Assembly: GCA_964585385.1 (NCBI GenBank)
Contig: CAZPDP010000001.1
Span: 1-64,000, forward strand
DNA length: 64,000 nt
DNA from: JAGXLC01 sp964585385
GTDB lineage: Bacteria > Bacteroidota > Bacteroidia > Bacteroidales > UBA12077
Direction: 5' to 3'
Below are positions 44,673 to 52,564 of this stretch, one piece after another. Both the position numbers and the translations under genes were made by a program. The number at the start of each line of letters is the position of its first letter. Position 1 is the first letter of the stretch. Below the pieces are notes generated by a model. That model saw only the letters and a program-made list of their open reading frames with translations. It was not told the origin of the DNA and ran no database searches.

Positions 44673-45251
44673 TTATTCATCTCTCATCTGGCGTATTGGG
44701 TCGTAACGGAAACAGTTGATTAGATGATCGTTGACCATTCCGGTTGCCTGCATGTGAGCATAACAGATAGTAGAACCAAAGAATACAAATCCACGTCTTT
44801 TCATATCTTTACTTATGGCATCCGATAATTCTGTCTTGGCTGGCACTTCTTTTGTTGATTTCCATGCATTGGTTATAGGTTTGTAATTCACAAATGACCA
44901 GATATAATCGCAAAAGCTTCCGAAGTTATTCTGAATGTCTATATAAGTCTGAGCATTCTGAACAGCCGCCAGTATTTTTCTTTTGTTTCTTATAATTCCT
45001 TTGTCATTTAGTAGCTCATTAATTTTTGAATTGTTATACCGTGCAATTTTTGTATAATCAAATCGGTCAAAGGCTTCACGAAAGTTTTCCCTTTTTTTGA
45101 GGATGGTGTTCCAGCTTAATCCTGCCTGGAAAAATTCAAGAAGCAGAAATTCAAACATTTTACCATCCTCTTTTACAGGAACACCCCATTCATTATCGTG
45201 ATATTCCTTTTCTATTGGGATTTTTGCCCATTCGCACCTTACAAGATCCAT
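44673..45251 (-). CDS. tag: DNA-3-methyladenine glycosylase I
   Basis: Excises 3-methyladenine from alkylated DNA. From the ATG at 45251 it has 192 residues. Zinc and active-site motifs are the N-terminal MDLVRCEWAK, YHDNEWGVP (about 19-27), GLSWNTILKKRENFREAF, and the C-terminal GFVFFGSTICYAHMQATGMVNDH. The upstream in-frame ATG at 45272 would overlap the DUF6485 stop codon and is less likely; the chosen start leaves 11 bp. It probably shares a transcript with the DUF6485 gene. Confidence 0.93.
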   Translation of the reverse strand: MDLVRCEWAKIPIEKEYHDNEWGVPVKEDGKMFEFLLLEFFQAGLSWNTILKKRENFREAFDRFDYTKIARYNNSKINELLNDKGIIRNKRKILAAVQNAQTYIDIQNNFGSFCDYIWSFVNYKPITNAWKSTKEVPAKTELSDAISKDMKRRGFVFFGSTICYAHMQATGMVNDHLINCFRYDPIRQMRDE

Positions 45252-45262
45252 AATTATAAGTA

Positions 45263-45472
45263 TTAATTCCACCAGGGGTCACGTTGTTGGTATATTTCAA
45301 TGAACCGCTCGATGGTTCTGTCATAAGTTTTTTCTATGTCATCAGGAAAGTAGCATGCTGGTAATTCACCATTTTTTCTGTGGCTTTCAATACAATCACA
45401 ACAAATTCCTTTTTTCGGACAGGGATAACTGCAGTTACAATTTTCGATATTATTGTTCTTTTTACAGTCCAT
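45263..45472 (-). CDS. DUF6485 family small Cys-rich protein
   Basis: A 69-residue protein with CNCSYPCPKKGICCDCI near residues 12-28: six or seven Cys that could bind zinc or an iron-sulfur cluster. The C-terminal half (ERFIEIYQQRDPWWN) is helical with two Trp. It lies directly upstream of tag, so a joint transcript is likely. Confidence 0.85.
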   Translation of the reverse strand: MDCKKNNNIENCNCSYPCPKKGICCDCIESHRKNGELPACYFPDDIEKTYDRTIERFIEIYQQRDPWWN

Positions 45473-45520
45473 AATTTATTTTTTTAGGATTTTATACAAA
45501 ACTAAAAATATATCAAAAAT

Positions 45521-45556
45521 AAAAAAAGCAGCTCTCTAAATAATGGAGCTGCTTTT
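45521..45556 (-). terminator. Terminator of the rpsF-rpsR-rplI operon
   Basis: AGCAGCTC (45528-45535) pairs with GAGCTGCT (45546-45553). On the minus strand the stem is followed by TTTTTTT. Confidence 0.88.
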
Positions 45557-45580
45557 GAAGTTATTGAGTTAAATGAAGAA

Positions 45581-46027
45581 TTATTCACCTTGAACTTCAA
45601 ATTCTATGTCTTTGCTCACATCTCTGTGAAGGTAAACAGTTGCAGTGTATTTTCCTACCTCTTTGATAGGCTCTTCTTTAATGAGAATGCTTTTTCTTTC
45701 AACGTCAATACCCTGCTTTTTGAGTTCTTCAGCAATTTGAATAGTATTTACAGAACCAAAGATTTTGCCTTTCGAACTGGTTTTTGCACCAATGACAATA
45801 TTAAGATCGTCAAGTTTTTTGGCCTGCTCTTCGGCTTCCTGCTTGATTTTTTCTTCTTTATGAGCTCTCTGACGGGCTATCTCTTCATACATTTTTTTAG
45901 TTGAAGGAGTCGCTGCTATAGCATAGCCCTTGGGTATTAAGTAGTTTCTCGCATAACCATCTTTGACAGTTACTATATCGTTTTTAACACCTAAATTTGC
46001 TATATCTTCTTTGAGTATAATATCCAT
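45581..46027 (-). CDS. rplI: 50S ribosomal protein L9
   Basis: A 148-residue L9 with the N-terminal domain MDIILKEDIANLGVKNDIVTV and GYARNYLIPKGYAIAAT, the long central helix, and a C-terminal domain with KIFGSVNT and VDVERKSI-like segments. It is the last gene of the ribosomal operon, 13 bp after rpsR. Confidence 0.97.
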   Translation of the reverse strand: MDIILKEDIANLGVKNDIVTVKDGYARNYLIPKGYAIAATPSTKKMYEEIARQRAHKEEKIKQEAEEQAKKLDDLNIVIGAKTSSKGKIFGSVNTIQIAEELKKQGIDVERKSILIKEEPIKEVGKYTATVYLHRDVSKDIEFEVQGE

Positions 46028-46040
46028 ATCTGAAGAATTA

Positions 46041-46313
46041 TTATTTTAACATATCGGTTACATAAGGTAATAAAGCTATGTGTCTGGCTCTTTTAATAGA
46101 CCTGGCAACTTTTCTCTGATACTTCAGGGATGTTCCTGTGATTCTTCTTGGGAGAATCTTTCCCTGCTCATTCAGGAATTTCTTCAGAAAATCCGGGTTT
46201 TTATAATCAACGTATTTGATTCGGTTTTTTCTGAACCAGCAGAATTTTTTCTTCTTAACTTCAATTGCCGGTGGATTCAGGTATCTTATTTCTGATTGAT
46301 TTTGCTGTGCCAT
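46041..46313 (-). CDS. rpsR: 30S ribosomal protein S18
   Basis: 90 residues with the S18 core YKNPDFLKKFLNEQGKILPRR and RITGTSLKYQRKVARSIKRARHIALLPY. It pairs with S6 in the 30S platform. There are only 3 bp between rpsF and rpsR. Confidence 0.97.
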   Translation of the reverse strand: MAQQNQSEIRYLNPPAIEVKKKKFCWFRKNRIKYVDYKNPDFLKKFLNEQGKILPRRITGTSLKYQRKVARSIKRARHIALLPYVTDMLK

Positions 46314-46316
46314 TGT

Positions 46317-46688
46317 TTATTCCTCCTCAGTTTTTTGTTCGGTCTTTTGACTTTGTTCGTTATTTTGTTTTCTTCGTTTTTGGGCATATTCCACTGCATA
46401 TTTATCCATATGAACTGTCAGGAAACGAAGAATTCGTTCGTCTCTCTTGAATTCAATTTCAAGGTTGTCAATAGATTGACTGTCTACTTTGAATTCAAGA
46501 AGGTTGTAAAAACCGGTTGACTTTTTCTGAATCGGATAGGCCAGCTTTCTCAGCCCCCAATTTTCTTCACTGACAATCTCAGCTCCATCTTTTTTGAGAA
46601 TGTCTTTAAACTTTTTAACCGTTTCCTTCATCTGTTCTTCAGATAAAACGGGAGTTGTAATGAAAACGGTTTCATAGTGTTTTTGCAT
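46317..46688 (-). CDS. rpsF: 30S ribosomal protein S6
   Basis: A 123-residue S6: YETVFITTPVLSEEQMKETV, ENWGLRKLAYPIQKKSTGFYNLLEF, LEIEFKRDERILRFLTVHMD. The C-terminal tail is basic/acidic and Gln-rich (EQSQKTEQKTEEE), as in other Bacteroidota. First gene of the operon. Confidence 0.96.
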   Translation of the reverse strand: MQKHYETVFITTPVLSEEQMKETVKKFKDILKKDGAEIVSEENWGLRKLAYPIQKKSTGFYNLLEFKVDSQSIDNLEIEFKRDERILRFLTVHMDKYAVEYAQKRRKQNNEQSQKTEQKTEEE

Positions 46689-46733
46689 GATTTTTAATTT
46701 TAATTAAACAAGTTTAGTTTGTTTTGTGAGCCG

Positions 46734-46763
46734 CAAAATTATATTATTTTATTAAAAAACAAA
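46734..46763 (-). promoter_or_regulatory. Promoter of the rpsF operon (TTTG-N18-TAATTTTG)
   Basis: On the minus strand TTTG (46763-46760) is followed after 18 bp by TAATTTTG (46741-46734), an excellent match to the Bacteroidota consensus. The predicted start near 46728 leaves a leader of about 40 nt before rpsF. Confidence 0.7.
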
Positions 46764-46793
46764 AATCTTCTATCCAATACTTTACGGATTTTT

Positions 46794-47555
46794 TCAGAAT
46801 CTTAACGAAAGACAACTTAATCCTCCATCTAATTTCTGAAATTCTGACATATCAAGTTCAATAACCGGGTAACCTGCCTTTTCAATTTTGTTTTTCGTTT
46901 CCGGGAAACCCCACGGTATAATAACTGTGCCGTTAACCCATATGCTATTTGCTGAGTATGCATCTTTTTTACTAATGATTAATTTATTATAATCTTTAAA
47001 TGCCGGTTGGTCTGAAAGTTCCTCCAAAATCAAAAGATTATTGTTTTCCAGGTAGGAAGCACCTGTCTTCAGATGCAGCATATTATTCACCTGGATCGTG
47101 GAACTGGTATATCCGTATTGACTGACTATATTGTTAAATTGCCGGGCCCCTTCATGATTTGTTCTTTCAGTCAGACCTATGAAAAAATGTTTCCCGGCCT
47201 GCATAACATCTCCACCATCCAGTGTTCCGGTATCTTTTATGGTATTTATATTACGGTATATAGTTCCCAGTTTTTTCTGCACTTCAGCAATCTCTCCTTT
47301 CCTGGAACGAGCTCCTGGATTTGTTATTATTGCGAATTCCTTTGTAAGAACCGCAGTATCTTCTACAAAAACTGAATCGGGGAAATTTTCATCTTTCCCC
47401 AGTATAATCACTTCAATTCCTTTGTTAGCAAGGGCCCTGATATAATCCTTGTGCTGCTTAACTGCTTTTTCATATATAGGTTGTCCCAGGTTTGCGCTGG
47501 TGATTCCATTAACAAAATTTTCACAGGGCCTTTTTACAATTGCTTGGATAAACAT
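46794..47555 (-). CDS. Dimethylargininase-type amidinotransferase-fold hydrolase
   Basis: A 253-residue protein of the N(G),N(G)-dimethylarginine dimethylaminohydrolase family, which hydrolyses methylated arginine or related guanidino compounds. Active-site elements are FPDSVFVEDTAVL (about 58-70), the GTLDGGDVMQAGKHFFIGLTERTN block, LHLKTGASYLE with the catalytic His, and the C-terminal nucleophile Cys in KLDGGLSCLSLRF. Arginine deiminase-like proteins share this fold, but length and motifs favour dimethylargininase. Confidence 0.85.
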   Translation of the reverse strand: MFIQAIVKRPCENFVNGITSANLGQPIYEKAVKQHKDYIRALANKGIEVIILGKDENFPDSVFVEDTAVLTKEFAIITNPGARSRKGEIAEVQKKLGTIYRNINTIKDTGTLDGGDVMQAGKHFFIGLTERTNHEGARQFNNIVSQYGYTSSTIQVNNMLHLKTGASYLENNNLLILEELSDQPAFKDYNKLIISKKDAYSANSIWVNGTVIIPWGFPETKNKIEKAGYPVIELDMSEFQKLDGGLSCLSLRF

Positions 47556-47644
47556 AATTTTTTTTGGGCAAATATAGCACTTAAAGTTTGAGCTAACTAC
47601 CCCTGTTTTGTTATTGTTGGGATGCTTTATATCTTACAGATAAT

Positions 47645-47667
47645 GAGAGAAAATCGCTCAATTTGGG
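47645..47667 (+). repeat. Solo right end of repeat B, variant
   Basis: GAGAGAAAATCGCTCAATTT followed by GGG has one change from the copies at 36361 and 37552, which breaks one pair of the small hairpin. No left end is seen nearby. It lies between the divergent dimethylargininase gene and mnmA. Confidence 0.55.
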
Positions 47668-47727
47668 TATAATTTAGATTAGAATATTCCGTTTATTTTA
47701 TAATTTTGCAGACTCAAATATCGATTG

Positions 47728-48912
47728 ATGTATATGAAAAGGGTAATTGTCGGACTTAGCGGAGGCGTTGATTCCAGTGTAGCTGCCTTATTATTAAAGC
47801 AGCAAGGATACGAGGTGCATGGTTTGTTTATGAAAAACTGGGAGGACCAGGAGGGCGTCCTAACAAGCAATTGTACATGGGAAGATGACTGGCTATTTGC
47901 TGAAATGGTAGCAAACAAACTGGGCATACCTTTACATTTTGTTGACTTTAGTCAGGAATATAAAGAGCGCGTTGTTAATTACATGTTTGATGAATATCAA
48001 AGAGGCCGAACACCAAACCCTGATGTTCTTTGTAACAGAGAAGTTAAATTTGATATTTTTATTGAAGAAGCCCTCCGTTATGACGCCGATTATGTGGCTA
48101 CCGGACATTACTGCCGGAAAGAAACAATCCAAAGAGACGGAAAAGAGACAATTTACTCATTACTCGCCGGAAGAGACCGTAATAAAGATCAAAGCTATTT
48201 CCTTTGCCAACTTTCACAGGAACAGTTAAAAAGAGCCCTTTTCCCGGTTGGCAATTTAACCAAACAGGAGGTGCGTAATATTGCTACGGATAATGAATTG
48301 GTAACTGCCGGGAGAAAAGATTCCCAGGGTATCTGTTTCGTAGGAAAAGTTGATTTGCCCACATTTTTACAACAAAAACTTGATGCAAAAGAAGGACCTG
48401 TTGTAAAGATTGATAAGGATAAGTTCGCAAAATACTATGAACTCGACAAAGGAGAAGATTACCCAATAATGTTTGATGTATACAACTTTGATGAGATAGG
48501 AGGGGAAAAAGTGGGTACCCATAATGGAGCTCATTTTTATACGGTTGGTCAAAGAAAAGGATTGAATCTGGGAGGTTTCAAAGAGCCCTTGTATGTGGTC
48601 GGGATAGATACTTCAAGAAATATAGTTTATGTGGGAGAAGGAAAGGATCATCCAGCTTTATACAGAAAAGGGCTTTGGATCGGACCGGAAGATGTACATT
48701 GGCTAAGAGAGGATTTAAAGATAGAACCAGAGTCTTCACAGGAATATGATATCCGGATACGTTACAGGCAGCCCTTGCAGAAGGGCACCCTATACAGGAA
48801 CCATAAGGGGATATTTATCACCTTTGAATCACCCCAAAGGGGCATTACACCGGGACAATTTGCTGCCTGGTATAATGAAGAGGAACTTATCGGTTCAGGT
48901 GTGATAGCGTGA
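47728..48912 (+). CDS. mnmA: tRNA 2-thiouridine(34) synthase MnmA
   Basis: Thiolates the wobble uridine of tRNA-Lys, -Glu and -Gln. PP-loop motif GLSGGVDSSVAALLL is at the N-terminus, TPNPDVLCNREVKF has the catalytic Cys, and KDQSYFLCQL is followed by DSQGICFVGKVDLPTFL with the second Cys. The C-terminal HFYTVGQRKGLNLGG and a beta-barrel domain complete it. Start: ATG at 47728 or 47734; a TTG at 47725 is less likely. TAATTTTG at 47701-47708 is a possible -7 box. Confidence 0.95.
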   Translation: MYMKRVIVGLSGGVDSSVAALLLKQQGYEVHGLFMKNWEDQEGVLTSNCTWEDDWLFAEMVANKLGIPLHFVDFSQEYKERVVNYMFDEYQRGRTPNPDVLCNREVKFDIFIEEALRYDADYVATGHYCRKETIQRDGKETIYSLLAGRDRNKDQSYFLCQLSQEQLKRALFPVGNLTKQEVRNIATDNELVTAGRKDSQGICFVGKVDLPTFLQQKLDAKEGPVVKIDKDKFAKYYELDKGEDYPIMFDVYNFDEIGGEKVGTHNGAHFYTVGQRKGLNLGGFKEPLYVVGIDTSRNIVYVGEGKDHPALYRKGLWIGPEDVHWLREDLKIEPESSQEYDIRIRYRQPLQKGTLYRNHKGIFITFESPQRGITPGQFAAWYNEEELIGSGVIA

Positions 48913-48941
48913 ATAATATACGATTTGGGATTGCCGGCTCT

Positions 48942-48972
48942 TTTGTAAATTGGATTTAAGGAGTTATCTTTG
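48942..48972 (+). promoter_or_regulatory. Promoter of the DUF4293 gene (TTTG-N19-TATCTTTG)
   Basis: TTTG (48942-48945), a 19-bp spacer and TATCTTTG (48965-48972) match the Bacteroidota consensus exactly. The expected transcript start near 48978 supports the ATG at 48990 rather than the TTG at 48981. Confidence 0.7.
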
Positions 48973-48989
48973 TTTAAAATTTGAAAATT

Positions 48990-49451
48990 ATGGTACAACG
49001 TATACAGACTCTATATTTATTGATAGCATTAATTTTAGTGGGGTTGATGTTTTTTTTTCCTTACGCTGAAATATTGTCGGGAGAAGGAAAGCTATACTCC
49101 TTTCAGTTTGATGGTTTGTATTATATTGAATCTCTGGAGGTTTATGTACAGACAATCCCTTCAGTCATTCTATTAGCAGTCATTGTCCTGTTAAATCTGG
49201 TAACAATTTTCTTATTTAAAAAGCGGATTCTCCAGATGAGGCTTGCCTTTATCAACATGATCCTGATGCTTGGTTTTATAGGCTTGGTGTACTTTTATGT
49301 AAAAAGTTTTTCCAGCGAATTGCAGGCTGAAGCAGTGAGTTATAAAATTTATGGCATTTTCCCCGCTGTATCAGCTATTTTGAATTATTTGGCTCTAAGA
49401 GCTATTGGAAGGGACGAAGCCCTGATAAGGTCTGTTGACCGGATAAGATAA
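48990..49451 (+). CDS. DUF4293 family membrane protein
   Basis: A 153-residue protein with four transmembrane helices, starting MVQRIQTLYLLIALILVGLM and continuing with a periplasmic loop, VILLAVIVLLNLVTIFLF, MILMLGFIGLVYFYV and a final helix IFPAVSAILNYLALRAIGRDE. This is the typical DUF4293 pattern, restricted to Bacteroidota. Function unknown. Confidence 0.9.
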   Translation: MVQRIQTLYLLIALILVGLMFFFPYAEILSGEGKLYSFQFDGLYYIESLEVYVQTIPSVILLAVIVLLNLVTIFLFKKRILQMRLAFINMILMLGFIGLVYFYVKSFSSELQAEAVSYKIYGIFPAVSAILNYLALRAIGRDEALIRSVDRIR

Positions 49452-49472
49452 TTGAAATAAATAATAAAATTT

Positions 49473-49940
49473 TCAGAAAACCTTCATATTCTCGGGGTCA
49501 GTAATTTTTTCACAATAATGACATTTTAAGGTTACTTTATCATCATCTTTGGGTTTTACGTAAAAGATTGTATTGACATTGTCGTTATTGGTGATACAGT
49601 TTGGGTTACCGCATTTTGCAATACCATATATTTTTTCCGGAACTTCCACTTTTCTTTTTTCTGTTACCTTATAGTTATGTATGATATTGAGTTTGGCATG
49701 CGGAGCAATAAGCGAAATTTTATTGATATCTTCATCTTCAAAGTAAACTTCGGACAGTTTAATAATTGCCTTGTGACCAAGTTTTTTGCTTTCAAGGTTG
49801 GTTCCAAACGTGATCTGGTTTTTAATTTTTTCAAGGCCCAGCATTGAGATTACTTTAAACAGATGATGAGCGGGAACATGATCAATCACAGTTCCGTTTT
49901 TTATTGCGCTTACTAATAATTTATCTTTATTATCTGTCAT
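49473..49940 (-). CDS. pyrI: Aspartate carbamoyltransferase regulatory chain
   Basis: A 155-residue PyrI: N-terminal allosteric domain with VSAIKNGTVIDHVPAHHLFKV, nucleotide-binding KDLVKI-like segment, and the C-terminal zinc domain with four Cys (KCGNPNCITNN and LKCHYCEK). It binds the catalytic PyrB chains and confers nucleotide feedback. It starts 14 bp after pyrB. Confidence 0.95.
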   Translation of the reverse strand: MTDNKDKLLVSAIKNGTVIDHVPAHHLFKVISMLGLEKIKNQITFGTNLESKKLGHKAIIKLSEVYFEDEDINKISLIAPHAKLNIIHNYKVTEKRKVEVPEKIYGIAKCGNPNCITNNDNVNTIFYVKPKDDDKVTLKCHYCEKITDPENMKVF

Positions 49941-49954
49941 ATCTGTATGATTTA

Positions 49955-50863
49955 TTATTTAAGTCCTAAAATTGAAGACATCATTGCCATTCTTGTAAAA
50001 ACCCCGTTAAGCGCCTGGGGGAAATAGTATGATTTTACATTATCATCAACATCCTCGTGGATTTCATTCACCCTGGGCAGGGGATGTAAAATACGAAGAT
50101 TGTCTTTAGTATTTTCAAGCATATTGTTTCTCAGGACATAAGAATTTTTAGTCTTTTCATATTCCATTGGGTCGGAGAATCGTTCTCTCTGTATCCTGGT
50201 CATGTAAATAATATCGGCTTCGGAGATAATATCTGAAAAATCAATGTGTTCGTTGTATTTTAGATTTAAATCTTCGAGAAATAGTTTGTATTCCTGCGGC
50301 AATTTAAGCTCAGGGGGTGATACAAAATTAAAAGTGGTATTGAAATGGGTCATTGCCATAAGTAGAGAATGAACAGTTCTTCCATATTTTAAATCACCAA
50401 CCATGAATAAATTCAGGTTTTCAAGTGTTCCCTGTGTTTTTCTAATGGAATACAGGTCCAGCATCGTTTGCGTGGGGTGCTGATTGGCTCCGTCGCCTGC
50501 ATTGATGACAGGTACAGTAGCTACTTCGCTGGCAAACCTGGCGCTTCCTTCCAGGGGATGGCGCATGACAATCATATCACAGTAATTGTTTACTGTTTTG
50601 ATGGTGTCTTTTAGTGACTCACCCTTTTGAACACTTGAACTGTCTTTACTTGCAAATCCAATTACCTTTCCGCCCAGCCTGTTTATAGCGCTTTCAAAAC
50701 TAAGCCGGGTGCGGGTAGAGGGTTCAAAAAAGAGGGTAGCGATGACCTTACCCTCTAAAATTTTCTGATTTGGATTTTTTTCGAATTCTTCTGCAAGATC
50801 AAGCAGTTTGATAATGTCTTCTTTAGAGTAGTCGCTGATGGAAATTAGACTTTTGTTTTTCAT
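49955..50863 (-). CDS. pyrB: Aspartate carbamoyltransferase catalytic chain
   Basis: Commits pyrimidine synthesis: carbamoyl phosphate + aspartate to carbamoyl aspartate. The STRTR motif lies in FFEPSTRTRLSFESA (about 47-61). GDGANQHPTQTMLDLYSI and HPLPRVNEI are intact. Its 302 residues are standard. First gene of the pyrBI pair. Confidence 0.96.
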   Translation of the reverse strand: MKNKSLISISDYSKEDIIKLLDLAEEFEKNPNQKILEGKVIATLFFEPSTRTRLSFESAINRLGGKVIGFASKDSSSVQKGESLKDTIKTVNNYCDMIVMRHPLEGSARFASEVATVPVINAGDGANQHPTQTMLDLYSIRKTQGTLENLNLFMVGDLKYGRTVHSLLMAMTHFNTTFNFVSPPELKLPQEYKLFLEDLNLKYNEHIDFSDIISEADIIYMTRIQRERFSDPMEYEKTKNSYVLRNNMLENTKDNLRILHPLPRVNEIHEDVDDNVKSYYFPQALNGVFTRMAMMSSILGLK

Positions 50864-50944
50864 TATGTGCTCTAAATTTTTAGTAAAAATATATACTTGA
50901 ATAATAATATTCTAATAATTTCCAAAGAAGATAATAACAATTTA

Positions 50945-51565
50945 TTAAAAATTTAACCTCCTGTTTAACTTTCTAATTTTTAGTCCTTTTAGCTTATTGA
51001 ATCTGTTAATTATTCTGTTTTCCTCATTAAGTCTGACCCCTATGGTAAACGTACAATGGGCCTCAAAATTTTTTTCTATAGGTTCAATTTTCTCATCGTG
51101 AAGGAGTCTCTCCACTTCACTCATAAGATTATAGTCAAAAAAAAGGGTGTATAATTCTTTTATCGTTTTTTTTACAATTTTAGTTTCTGAAATGGCCTCA
51201 TCAGCTGCCGTTTTGTATGCTCTTATTAGTCCGCTTGTACCCAGTTTCGTTCCACCAAAATATCGAACCACAATGATGAGTACGTTTGTAAGTTCATTAG
51301 CAAGGATCTGTCCGTAAATGGGCTTACCTGCTGTGGAAGAGGGCTCACCATCATCATTCATCCTGAAATCATTACCGTCAGGTCCCAACCTGTAAGCATA
51401 ACAGTGATGCCGGGCATCATGATATTCGGTTTTTATGTCATCAAGCTTGCTTTTAACATCCTTTTCACTGGAAACAGGGAAAATAAAACCAAAGAATTTA
51501 CTGCCTTTTTCTTTGTAGGTTCCTTTTCCCGGTTTTCTTATAGTAAAAAATTCGTCTTTATCCAT
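50945..51565 (-). CDS. YigZ/IMPACT family protein
   Basis: A 206-residue protein with the UPF0029 N-terminal domain: GSKFFGFIFPVSSE, DARHHCYAYRLGP, NDDGEPSSTAGKPIYGQI and VVRYFGGTKLGTSGLIRAY. A C-terminal ferredoxin-like domain follows. Bacterial YigZ is linked to translation or stress in the eukaryotic IMPACT analogy, but its role is not established. The gene ends 6 bp downstream of the EamA gene. Confidence 0.92.
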   Translation of the reverse strand: MDKDEFFTIRKPGKGTYKEKGSKFFGFIFPVSSEKDVKSKLDDIKTEYHDARHHCYAYRLGPDGNDFRMNDDGEPSSTAGKPIYGQILANELTNVLIIVVRYFGGTKLGTSGLIRAYKTAADEAISETKIVKKTIKELYTLFFDYNLMSEVERLLHDEKIEPIEKNFEAHCTFTIGVRLNEENRIINRFNKLKGLKIRKLNRRLNF

Positions 51566-51570
51566 GAGTA

Positions 51571-52455
51571 TTACCTGATGTAAGTTAATACATAAATAGC
51601 AACTAACGAAAGAATTACGCCCAGCCAGTTTAACCAGGTTAGTTTCTCGCGGAAGGCCAGAAGTCCAATAATTACAGATAATCCGACAATTCCAATATTG
51701 TTGACACCAAATACAACTGACCCATCAAGGGTTTCGCCTGAATCGAGTTTATAGTTGAGCGCGCGAATCAGGAAATAAATAGATCCATAGTTTCCTAATC
51801 CCAGTAAAGAACCCCAAAAAAGAGTCCGGCGATTGATTAATGTTTTAAAGTTATTATTCCGGATAAAATTGGTGACAATTCCTGTAACTGCAGCAATTGA
51901 AAACAATACAGCCGAAAAGAGTGTTGAGGTTCCGTTGTCAATATAATGGTACTGGGCAAGTTTGATGATTGAATCAATGATGCCCATTCCGACGAAGAGG
52001 ATTGCAGGTAAGTACAGATACTTCGGATCAAAATCGATGGTTCTTTTCCTGTAGATGGTAAAGAATACTGAAAGTAAGGCAATGGTAATTCCTGTTCCTT
52101 TCAGGGTTGTTAGAGAATCAGTAGGATCGTACCAAAGCGAAAAAGCAATAGGAATGAGGACTGACATTTTACTTGCTACTGTAGTAATAGCAATTCCTAC
52201 TTTTTGCGATGATTTGGCTATCAGTACAAAACCTATTACAAAAAGAACCCCGATGGTAACAGCATAAGGAAACCAGGGCGTACTATACAGGGGAAAGAAG
52301 TCTGGGTTGTACTCACTTATTGAATAACCTAATATTGATGCAATTATATAGTTAATGATAATAACATCGAAATTCTTGATTTTATATCGGTTTACGAATT
52401 TAAATATGACAAAAAGGGAAGTGGAGCTTATTATACTTAACAGGAGATAAATCAT
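51571..52455 (-). CDS. EamA/DMT-superfamily transporter
   Basis: A 294-residue protein with about ten hydrophobic helices and two EamA-like halves. The last helices contain FGVNNIGIVGLSVIIGLLAFREKLTWLNWLGVIL, the usual C-terminal DMT signature. The substrate is unknown. It probably shares a transcript with the YigZ gene (5 bp between them). Confidence 0.85.
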   Translation of the reverse strand: MIYLLLSIISSTSLFVIFKFVNRYKIKNFDVIIINYIIASILGYSISEYNPDFFPLYSTPWFPYAVTIGVLFVIGFVLIAKSSQKVGIAITTVASKMSVLIPIAFSLWYDPTDSLTTLKGTGITIALLSVFFTIYRKRTIDFDPKYLYLPAILFVGMGIIDSIIKLAQYHYIDNGTSTLFSAVLFSIAAVTGIVTNFIRNNNFKTLINRRTLFWGSLLGLGNYGSIYFLIRALNYKLDSGETLDGSVVFGVNNIGIVGLSVIIGLLAFREKLTWLNWLGVILSLVAIYVLTYIR

Positions 52456-52503
52456 CGTTCAGATAAATTATTTAATCCGGGCAAAAGTAAATTCATTGGT
52501 TTG

Positions 52504-52542
52504 AAAAAAAAACAGGTTCCTCGCAAGAGAAACCTGTTTTGA
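52504..52542 (-). terminator. Rho-independent terminator of dnaA
   Basis: AACAGGTT and AACCTGTT arms, read on the minus strand, are followed by a run of nine T. It lies between dnaA and the downstream EamA gene and should separate their transcripts. Confidence 0.88.
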
Positions 52543-52564
52543 AGCATAAAATATGGCAAACTCA

